Shown piece after piece: positions 12,226-21,200 of a stretch of 64,000 nt of DNA (the first letter of the stretch is position 1; the number at the start of each line of letters is the position of its first letter). Both the position numbers and the translations under genes were made by a program. Source of the stretch: Papaver somniferum (lineage: Eukaryota; Streptophyta; Magnoliopsida; Ranunculales; Papaveraceae). Under the pieces are notes generated by a model, which was not told the origin of the DNA, did not search any database, and saw only the letters and a list, made by a program, of their open reading frames with translations. The stretch spans positions 9,571,860-9,635,859 of the forward strand of contig NC_039368.1 in assembly GCF_003573695.1 (NCBI RefSeq), written 5' to 3'.

Positions 12226-13568
12226 TAGAGCTGGCAAACGGGCGGGCCGGGGCTGGCTTGTTACGGGTTACACGGGTTCGGGTTAACACGGGCCCAAGCT
12301 TACAGGTTTTTATTCTTCACGGGTCGTCATTTCATCAACCCGCGCCCGTAGCGGGTAAAGCCAGTGGGTTTACGGGTTAGCACGACTTGTTTAATTAATG
12401 TTAAAATCAAAATTAGTTAAGCTTTGAGCACCTTCCATATATATTCAACATAAAAATCAAACAAGGATCCATTCAATTTCAACATAAAAATTAAACACAG
12501 ATCCATTCAACACAAAAATCAAGAGCTGCATATGCATCTTCATCTTCACAACCCTGTTCTAACATACATCTAAGTCATCACTTTCTCAAACAACATTAAG
12601 AAACCACTGTTTCCACCATTCAATCCCCCAAATCATTACCAATATCTTCTCCAACTATCGAACAAAATCAACATCAATTTAGCCCAAGACCCACCTGCTG
12701 TACCAATGAAATACCACAATGGTCTGCTTCTTTCAGGTCAAATCTCAGTTAATGGAAATTTCCAAAAAGTTATAATCTCTGATTTCACCCACACCTGAAA
12801 TCCTTTCACCTTTGGTTTCTACATTCTGGGAAAAAGTTGAAATGTACTACCAGGTTATGCTGGAAATCTGTTGGTTGATTAGTAGCGGTGCTAGTGGAAG
12901 GAAATACATGTTGCCAACTTTGATTGATGCTTTCATTTTTCCATTCGATTCAACCATTGAACTAGAAAAACCCCTTCTTTCTCAATCTTCATATGATTCC
13001 AGAAACTAAATCCACCCTAGACTTCTTCTCGATCTGCTCTCATCCACCAACAACAATCCCTAACCTAACTCAGAAGCAAACCCATCGAGTAATTCGTCAT
13101 AAACTCTCGATTTTACTCAGAACGACTTCATCTTCTCAATTTATCTCATGAGTTCTTCACGAATTAATCCTTTAACCCTAACTCTAAAATAAAAAAGCAT
13201 AACTTTCTATTTCTCAATGGAGAAGAAGAAGAAGAAGAAGAAGAAGAAGGAGAAATAGGTGGTGATTGATTGCGGTGGCTCTGCTTGAGATGAGATCATG
13301 AATTCATGGTTGCCGCTGTGACTAAAAATAAAGAAGAAGTCCTAACATTTTAGATTTTTAGGGTTACCCGTTGTTTATATATATGATACACACGAGTTTG
13401 CGGGTTATACCCGCGGTTTTACGGGCCGTACGGGTTAGCCCGTTTTCCCACAAGTAGGCATTTCTCCAACCCTAACGCGGCTTGTTTAGACACCAGCCGA
13501 GCCGAGTGCGGGTTTTTTAGGGTCCGGACCGGGCAAACCCGCGGGTTTTGGCTTGTTTTCCAGCTCTA
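12226..13568. mobile_element. Non-autonomous hAT-type element in K
   Basis: The 1343-bp insert is bounded by a perfect 8-bp target duplication ttgttgat (12218-12225 and 13569-13576), the hallmark length for hAT. Its ends are inverted repeats: left tagagctggcaaacgggc, right ...ttgttttccagctcta. Both subterminal regions are rich in cgggtt/aacccg words (12240-12400 and 13370-13540), a known look of plant hAT miniature elements. The interior has only short open frames and no transposase motif, so it must have moved in trans. It interrupts K at the end of its RT. Confidence 0.88.
13221..13249. repeat. (GAA)n microsatellite in the hAT element
   Basis: About nine AGA/GAA trinucleotides in a row (agaagaagaagaagaag...). 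Confidence 0.9.
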
Positions 13569-13576
13569 TTGTTGAT

Positions 13577-14734
13577 TATGAAGGAACAATAATCTTTTCT
13601 CAAACGAAAGTAATCAGGGGGAGATATGGTAGACTATTTTCTAAGTCATTACCGATATTCAGTTTTGAAAAGTACATGACTAAAGGAAATGTCTGGAACA
13701 ACTCTGAAAGTAATCAGGGGGAGATGCCGACATCAGGGGGAGGATCCAATGATATGATGTCGACATATTTTACTTCGAAATTGAAGATGTGTTGTACCTT
13801 TTTTTCCCTTTGATCGAGAATAGTTTTTCCTAAAGGGTTTTGTTACTCGACAAGGTTTTTAGCGAGACAACACCAAAAACATTAAGTATGTTGAACGTTG
13901 AAGACATAAAGATCGCGTTGATATTATTGAAAATATCTAAATCAAAGAAATGAAACGTGATAGTTTGTTAAGCAACGTAACTTCCAGAATCAACAACATG
14001 GTCTTATAAATATTCAAGTCACCAAAGTAAAGTATGATAAACTCCTTTTGACTGCATTAGACTAATGAAAATTGTCTTGACATCAGGGGGAGCATCTAAT
14101 GGTGTGTTGAACTATCCTTTACCGAGGCTGCTTTTTCCCACAGGGTTTTGTTACTCGGTAAGGTTTTTAATGAGACAACAACAAATACCGGGAATGTAAT
14201 TTCCCAGGTAAGGCTATTGTATTTCCCACAAGAATTTTCTACCATAGGAGTTGTGAAGCAACTAGTCAACTTCAACGAAGCAAAGTGATCATCTACAACA
14301 GATCACCTTTACTTGCATCTGTCACGTTGTACTCTTTTTCCTTGTCAAGGTTTTAATGAGGCAACTTATACGCATCCAACTATGTTCTAAGTTTAATTAA
14401 TATTGGACTCTTTTTTCTTTAGTTCAGGTTTTGTCCCTCTGGGTTTTTCCTGACGAAGTTTTAACGAGGCAATTAACTTAGACTCAGTGGTATCTGAAGA
14501 TCGTATTACATGTGATGAACTACATGTAAAATACGAGAAAACATGTGAAGTAATACATGTGAAGAGTTGTACCAAGGTTTTGTCACACTAGTTTTTTCCT
14601 TGTTAAAGTTTTAATGGAGAAATTGTCTTAGACACAATAATCATCAAAAAGAGAACTACATTTGAAGACCTACATCCGAAGCACTGTGTGTGAAGTACTG
14701 CATATCAAGTTTTATTGGACCGCACAATGGGGAG
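13577..14734 (+). other. 3' noncoding region of K with repeated PPT-like motifs
   Basis: Four copies of (a/c)a(t)cagggggag occur at about 13612, 13713, 13733 and 14083. They are interleaved with about five copies of a cca(c/t)..gggttttg / aaggttttaa(t/c)gaggcaa block (near 13852, 14152, 14346, 14452 and 14590). Such repeated purine tracts are typical of the 3' untranslated region of some plant Copia elements. The tract actually used is probably aatggggag just before 14735. No coding capacity is visible. Confidence 0.7.
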
Positions 14735-14893
14735 CGTTGTAGGGATTTAGCCTATGGATGTGCGTCCCAATATAGTAGCTAGGGCCTTATTCCTATTGTA
14801 TATAAATGACTATATCTATGTAACACATACTAACTCTAATGAATGAAATCTTCTTCTTTCTATGTCTCTTTATCTTTCCCATCCACTGCGATA
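14735..14893 (+). repeat. 3' LTR of K
   Basis: Same length as the 5' LTR, with the TATA element at 14799-14806. The first base is mutated (cgttgtaggg for tgttgtaggg). It is followed by the target copy aaacc at 14894-14898 and then the resumed LTR of element C (14899-15159). Confidence 0.9.
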
Positions 14894-15159
14894 AAACCTT
14901 AATTAAAAGATTCTTAATTTATTCCAGCATAGGATCACCTTGAGTACCAAAGAATATCTTTGAACAATAAATGATAAGAGTTACTGCTCGTGTTCAAAGT
15001 ATGTTGACATCTTTTCACTGCAAATCCTTATTTCATATTTACATGGATTTTCTTTCTTGGAATCGGTTATTCCACACTTCCAAACAAGTTTAGAATAAGT
15101 TTTCCAGTATTCCAAGACTACTATGTGATTGGTTATAACAAATCACAATGGTTAGTTGT

Positions 15160-17663
15160 TGTTAGAGCACTGCTCGGTCAAACTCGTAAGCGTTGCTATC
15201 TTAAGCTTGTTTGTCAATTTTAGTGATCAAAACTATAAGTCTTGATTTATAGTCTACTTATAGCTATGTATCAGACTAGGATAGATTGTGTAGTTGAGAT
15301 TTAGACTTCAAGGCGTTCATCAATTCAAGACGAAGAACTACTAAGGAGAGATTGTGGAACTTCATCAACAAAAGGTATGTGGAGACTGAAACTCATCTAT
15401 CACTCGTAAAGTCTATTGCTATTCTATCTCCTATATTAAGACAAAAGTCGTATAGCTATATAGTAGTCGATTAAACACCTTTGATATTTCGAGCTGAGTT
15501 TAACTCGCTTACATATTTCTCAAAATATGTGTTGGTAAGATTTAGCTTTAACCAAGTTCATATTATGTTCTTGACGAAAATCAAAAAATGATCATATGAA
15601 AATCACCTTGTAACATCTCATTTGATGTAGACTCAGAATGTATCGTATTGATTATGTCAATCACTTGAAAATAACTTCGATGCTAATAGTTTGTGAAAAA
15701 AACTATTGTCATCCTCTAAGAATGTTTCAATGATTGAAATAAAGTTTAAAAAACTTAACCATAATTGGATTGTAGACATAGTATGCGTACTTGCATATGT
15801 GTTGATCTAAGACCGATATAGTATGCATACCCGTATCCATACTGGCGAAGTCAGGTAAAGTCCGGGACCCATGGTATGCGTACCCGTACGCGTACTAGAG
15901 AACTCAGTTGAAGTCCGGGAACTATTGTATGCGTACCCATATGCATACTAATTCAACTGATGTTTTGGATGTGTGATAGTATGCGTACCAGTTCGCATAC
16001 TGTCGGACACAGTCCAAGTCCGGCTACTTAAGCATGTGTACCCATTTGCATACTTGAGTGGGTTATGTTCTAGAATCAGTTGAGTCATGAACCAATATAT
16101 TTATATAATAAAGAATGCAATCTTTTACAAACCGTGGCTATAATGTTCATGAATTGATTCGAGTGAATCAAACCAATTTTGTTTCAATTGTGTTCTTGTA
16201 TACTTCTATGAGAATATAACAATTGAAAAACTAGTTTCATTTGAGTCATTTGAACTAGTTGTGATTAAGATGAATACGGTTGATATGAAAGTGTTCATGT
16301 GGCTAACTTCGTTTAACTATTGTTGAGACAACCTAGTGTACACGTTTAGGTACGGTTACCCATATCTAAATGAAGGTACATTTCATTTGTGTGTAACAAG
16401 CTAAAGTCGATATAACGGTTGAAAGCTATTAGCTTGTGTCTAATCAGTTTTTCATTTAACGGTGATTATTGAATGTTTTGTTACCAAGGTAGCATTGATT
16501 GCAAACCCTGATTTGAAAACTATATAAGGGAGAACTTTAGCAACTGGGAAACCTAATCCCACACCTTTTGTATGATAGTAGTTGCGACTAGAGTCGATTC
16601 TCCTTTAACCTTAGGATTATACCAAACCCTATAGGTTAACGACTTGAAGACTTCATTGGGATTGTGAAGTCAGACCCAACTATTTTCTCTGTAGTTGCGT
16701 GTTTTGATCTTACTAATACTATCGTGATTGAGTACTATCTTTTCCAAGATTTGCTTGAGATTTATCTCCGATAGGTAAGATTAAAAGTAGTCACAAACAT
16801 CTTCGTCTCATTGTTTGTGATTCCACAATATCTTGTTTTGCTTCCATATGGTTAAGATTATTGTAAGGTGATTGATAATACTAGGCTGTTCTTCGGAAAT
16901 ATAAGTTCGATTTGTCAATTGGTTCTTGTGCACCTTGATTTATCGTAAGACGAACAAAACTCATAGGTATTTCTGTGGGAGACAGATTTATCTATATCAA
17001 TATACTTTTCAGTGTGACACATATTGGTTTATCAAGTCTTCGACTTTGGGTCGTAGCAACTCTTAGTTGTGGTTGAGATCAACTAAGGGAATCAAGTTCA
17101 TAGAATCCTGCTGGGTTTCAGAGACGTATGGAGCGCAACTATACCTTGATTAGTGTGAGATTGGTTAGGGCTCAACTACATTCCAGTCTGAAGTTCATTG
17201 GTAGTAGGCTAGTGTCTGTAGAGGCTTAATAAAATGTGGTGTTCAAAGCTGGACTAGGTCCCGGGGTTTTTCTGCATTTGCGGTTTCCTCATTAACAAAA
17301 TTTCTGGTGCCTGTGTTATTTCCTTTCCGCATTATATTTTGTTATATAATAGAAATATCACAGGTCGTGCCTTAAGTTCAACCATTTCTTTAATCCGAAC
17401 TTTGGGTTGTTGATTGAATTGATTGACACTTGGATATTGGTTTATGATACAATCCAAGTTATTTCTCTTATTCAATAGGGCTCGTAAATTTCTATTTGTT
17501 TGATTGCAGATTGAATTGAGAAATCGAGATATAACTCTTTGATATACTTTTATAAAGATTGAGTATGACTTTCTAGTTGATTATCTTGAAAGTATATTGG
17601 AGTTAGTCCATTCAGATTGCCGAACGAAATATTGGGTGTTGTTGTTAGACCCCCACTTTTTCA
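15160..17663 (+). repeat. 5' LTR of A (2504 bp)
   Basis: The LTR starts tgttagagcactgctcggt and ends ccccactttttca. Near its 3' end is the block ctgcatttgcggtttcctc (17271-17289), which is also found in LTR2, LTR3 and the LTR of C and defines the family. A candidate TATA (ctatataagggag, about 16521-16533) is followed by an untranslated-looking region of roughly 1.1 kb, giving a long R-U5. The U3 part carries the palindromic array described separately. Confidence 0.88.
15786..16055. repeat. Array of gtatgcgtac dyads in the LTR U3
   Basis: About six pairs of the type gtatgcgtaccc...gtacgcgtact or gtatgcatact, spaced roughly 50 bp, separated by repeated agtccggga words. Each half is close to palindromic and the pairs can form hairpins. 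The same array occurs in the 3' LTR (about 21815-22040), LTR3 (28470-28680), LTR2 (39610-39850) and, more weakly, B internal (31210-31345). Confidence 0.85.
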
Positions 17664-17665
17664 AT

Positions 17666-17677
17666 TGGTATCAGAGT
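17666..17677 (+). other. Primer-binding site of A (initiator Met tRNA type)
   Basis: tggtatcagagt starts two bases after the LTR end. It matches the complement of the plant initiator-Met tRNA 3' end (TGGTATCAGAGC) in 11 of 12 positions. Confidence 0.85.
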
Positions 17678-17727
17678 AGGCAAACACGTTTAAGACCTCA
17701 TAAGTCTGTGTTTGTAGCGATCTGACT

Positions 17728-19291
17728 ATGGACAGAAGTGTTATCTCTATAAACATACCACTAGTTTTCGATGGCTCAAATAACTTGTGGTGAAAAATTG
17801 CTATGTGTGCCTTTATTCAAGCGCGTGATTTTCAATCATGGGTTCGGGTTGTTAATGGCTATGAAACTCCCTTAGTTATGGTGAATGGTGTAACTACTCT
17901 AAAGGATATTGGTGAGTATGATCCTTTAGAAGTTCTTGCTGCAAAGAAAAATTCTGACGGGTTAAATTCTATCATCCATGCCATTACCCCTGATCTTCAG
18001 CATCATGTGACTACTTGCACGAAGTCTAAAGATGCTTGGGATATCTTAGAAATCGTATTTGAAGGGAATACCTGTGAAAAAGAAGCTAGGCTTCAAAACC
18101 TAAATTCTGATTAGGAAAACCTTCGTATGGTAGATGAAGATTCATTTGATGAGTTTAATCACAAAGTGTGTGAAATTGTTAATGCATCTTTTGCGTTGGG
18201 TAAGACTATTCCTCAAAAGGACATTGTGATGAAAATTCTCAGATCGCTACCATCTAGACACGATTATACGAAGCATGCCATCATTGAGTGAAATAACCTT
18301 GCAAATATATCCAGCAATACTCTGTTTTGGAAGTTAAAGATCTTTGATCATGAGCGTGTATCCAAAACTGGAAAGGATATTGCCTTCAAAGAACTAAAGA
18401 ACACTAAATTACTTGATAAAAGTAAAAGTGTTTGTGTCTCTGAAGATGATCTTTCTGAGGCTGATTCATCATATGAAGATCTTGACAAGTCAGTCTCTTT
18501 GATCACAAGACAGTTTAGAGATCTTCTTTTGAAGAGAAGTAAACAGTTCATCAGAGATAAATCTAAGTAATCAGTTAAACCTCATAATCGTATTCCTCCT
18601 AAAAACAGGGATACTGACGATACTGATGACAAGGATATGCCACCGTTCTTTAAGTGTAAAGGATTTGGTCATTTGCAAATGAGTGTATTAATCGCAGAAA
18701 ATACACTGGGAACAAAGGTCTTGCTGCAGTTCTTGATGAAATGTCTGATCAATATGATGCTAATGAAGACGAAAATTCAAGTGTTGCACTCTTCCGCGAA
18801 AATATTCGTTTTGATAATTGTAGCAATACATACATTAACTTTGATATTCTTTCAGGAGAAACCTTAACTGTACTAGAAGAAAAAATAGATTTCTTTGTGT
18901 ATGCCGAAAATTCTTTGTCTGATTTTTCAGGTTCTACTGTATGTCTAGCTGCTTACACATAATGGTGTTTGAATCATTATCCTCATTGACATGCTCTTAT
19001 TGTGCTCTCAAGGGTCATGAACTCTCCAAATGTTTCAAGTACAAACATAAGATAAGATATGTCAACAAACTTCAACGAAGAGAAAATCGATTAGCAAACA
19101 AGCTCAAACTTGATCAGAAGTCGTCTGAGGTATGTAAACTCAACTCTTCTCCAATGAAGTTAATTTCCAAAGAAAACACTAGACCACTAGAGAAAAGAGT
19201 ACGGTCTAAATTGTTTGCGAAACAGGGTTCTAAGAATTCCGTTCAAAAAGGTTTTGGTGGACAGATTATTGTTCACCCCAGCACAACTTGA
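17728..19291 (+). pseudogene. gag: Copia-type Gag with two CCHC knuckles (A), broken
   Basis: Starting at the ATG at 17728 (MDRSVISINI...), the frame reads as a UBN2-type Copia Gag: WVRVVNGYETPLV, then the core around AWDILEIVFEGN..KEARLQNL. Two zinc knuckles of the form C-x2-C-x4-H-x4-C follow. The first (KCKGFGH, near 18653-18690) is broken by a 1-base deletion and its leading Cys is replaced. The second (CSYCALKGHELSKC, near 18981-19025) is intact. The frame ends HPSTT-stop at 19291. In-frame stops lie at 17791 (TGA), 18112 (TAG), 18289 (TGA) and 18568 (TAA), with frameshifts near 18673 and 18960. The D copy (52867-54345) shares the layout, so the two-knuckle design is a family trait. Confidence 0.85.
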
Positions 19292-19662
19292 TTATGTTGT
19301 TTGTGTATCTGTCTCATGTGCATGGTTCAAAAGAGACAAGAGTTTGTACACTTCAGGCTTTAGAAAAAGAAAAAAAAATTATGTTTTGTTTTTCTTTTGG
19401 TTTTCGTTCCTTTCCGTTTTGGAATTCTTCCGTCTTTTTATATTTAATTGATATTGAAAGGGTCTTCCCTGTTTGATCAATAAAAGAGGGTTAATCGACA
19501 ATTCTGCCTTCTTTAGGGTTGTGAGTTGGCGTACGTGAATCCCTTTAGTTTTTGAAAGGTTCCGTAACCCTCCATTCATTTTTCCTTCTCTAAAAACTCT
19601 TTTTATCACAAGATTGCTTGTTGAGACTGTTTTGTGATTTCCTCTCACATTCTCATACTTGT

Positions 19663-20047
19663 ATGAAGACTTCAAGTATTATGTCTTCTGATGGAAAAGA
19701 TGTTAATATGATTGTTAAGACATCCATCATGAAGGAAAAATATAAATATCCTTTACCACCAACTCTGAAAAGAAAAAAAAGGAATGTGAGAAAACTGAGA
19801 GATGTTACTTCAAATTCTCAGAAGTTCTCTGGTGTTCTTGAAGAGTTGAAGGAAAAAAGAAAGGAGATTAAGCAAATAAAGGCTATTGTTTTTAGGAATC
19901 TTGAAATTTAGAAGTCCCTAGTTCGACATCAGTCTAGAAGGATTGTTGGAATTGACTCCTATCTTCATGAACCGTATGTTCCCATAGCTGTTGACGACAA
20001 GGAGTTCGGGGGACGATAAAGAATTTTTCAGAGGTCTCAATGTCTAG
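19663..20047 (+). pseudogene. Second small ORF of the A/D family (ORF2)
   Basis: About 400 bp after gag, a basic and probably helical protein starts at the ATG at 19663 (MKTSSIMSSDGKDVNMIVK). It continues through a Lys/Arg-rich segment (KRKKRNVRKL) and a charged heptad-like stretch (LEELKEKRKEIKQIK), then a tail with SLVRHQS and VDDKEF. The D element has the same ORF (52121-52509, minus) with matching start, order and end. In A it is broken by a TAG at 19909 and a 1-base insertion near 20015. The function is unknown and I recognise no pol domain. It was probably about 125-130 residues when intact. Confidence 0.65.
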
Positions 20048-20291
20048 GAAACTTCTCATGAGAATTTATTCTTGTGTTTTAAGAAGGATAACTAGGGTTT
20101 GGAATAGCAATTATTGTGATTACACATAGCTATTGCCAACGGTTTTCATCTTGCAATGTTTTTATTTATTTAAATTCTAAAGTTTATTTGGAATATGATT
20201 TTTGTAGTATTAATCTTTATGGTTTTATATTGGAACTTGTTATAGGATATGTATGTTTATGTCCGTGAACCTTGATTGTCCCATATATGCT

Positions 20292-20490
20292 CAAAAGTTA
20301 ACTCTATTATATGTCGTTATGCAAATATTGATAAAAGATAGAATGAACTTTTGATAACAAAAGTTAGGCCTATTATGTCATTATGCAAATTTTGATGGAA
20401 GATAGGATGAGCTTTTGTTTACAAAGATTAATTCTATTACATGTCTCTATACAAATATTGATGAAAAGTAGAATGAATCTTTGTTTATTC
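20292..20490 (+). repeat. Three 65-bp tandem units with hairpin aacttttg..caaaagtt
   Basis: Units start near 20292, 20359 and 20422. Each holds caaa(a)gtta..ctatta..tgtc and atgcaaatattgat..a(a/g)atagaatga. The junction aacttttgataacaaaagtt is an 8-bp perfect stem with a 4-base loop. The same arrays occur in B (30225-30450) and D (51640-51880). Confidence 0.8.
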
Positions 20491-21189
20491 CGCAATATTG
20501 GTCTTTCCCTGATCCACATCTTTGTGAATGTACTGTGTTGCTCCGTAAGTTTTCTTATGTTGAGAATGGACAATTGAATTGATAATTTCCTTTGTGGTTA
20601 ATTCAATTGAGATGTTTGGATACAAATTCATGTTTCATGAGATTTGATTTTGTCCAAAGAAATCCTTCTTTTCCTGTAAAAGTAAGATCGCTCTTGTTGT
20701 TATTTCGGGAATGACATTTTATGGAGGAGAGTTCTTAATTTAACTTGTGCTTAATTGCCATATCTTTGTGGGGAGTGCGGCTGTGGAATATTATATTAGT
20801 TTTCTTGTATCTTTATAAACTCCTTGATGAATACACTAAGTTTCGACTATGTGAAATCATCGAAACAAAGTTGATATGTTCTCTTTTGGTCATGAAGTAT
20901 CTCTATGAAAATTTTATTAGGATCCCACTAGTTTTCGTACCTTTGCCAATTTATATTGACAAAAGGTGGAGATTTAATGTGTAGTTCACAATACAAATAC
21001 ATATGGTTTACGAATCGTCAACAACTATGATGCTGAGTTGAACACGTTCAGAATCACTGGAGTACTTGGAAGTGACGAAGATTTCGAGTAATGCTGAAGA
21101 ACCAAGGAGATCAAGCATTTGGATGAGAAGCTAAAAGTTTATTTATTTTGTAATCCATATGTATTGATAGTTTTGTCACTAAAACTGAC

Positions 21190-21200
21190 ATAGGGGGAGA
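21190..21200 (+). other. Polypurine tract of A
   Basis: tagggggagat lies directly against the TG of the 3' LTR. About 1.1 kb of non-coding, family-conserved sequence precedes it, including gggaatgacattttatgga near 20708, also found in B and D. Confidence 0.85.

Larger units (their letters stand above)
2785..14893 (+). mobile_element. Ty1/Copia LTR retrotransposon K (decayed)
   Basis: Two 159-bp direct terminal repeats (2785-2943 and 14735-14893) are flanked by a perfect 5-bp target duplication aaacc (2780-2784 and 14894-14898). A candidate primer-binding site follows the left LTR and a purine tract (aatggggag) precedes the right LTR. Between them the plus strand carries remnants of GAG-pre-integrase, integrase and reverse transcriptase in Copia order (integrase before RT). 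I count about 13 differences between the LTRs (roughly 92% identity), so the insertion is old, consistent with the many stops in pol. At 12.1 kb it is much longer than a usual Copia element; a hAT-type insertion and a 6.5-kb leader without recognisable genes account for the excess. It sits inside the LTR of element C. Confidence 0.9.

Noticed and set aside
15786..16055. Regular short palindromic repeats resembling a CRISPR array
   Set aside because: Eukaryotic LTR context, degenerate repeats, variable spacers and no cas genes; it is a U3 minisatellite.
17664..17690. tRNA-like segment tggtatcagag
   Set aside because: Only complementary to a tRNA 3' end; no cloverleaf. It is a primer-binding site.
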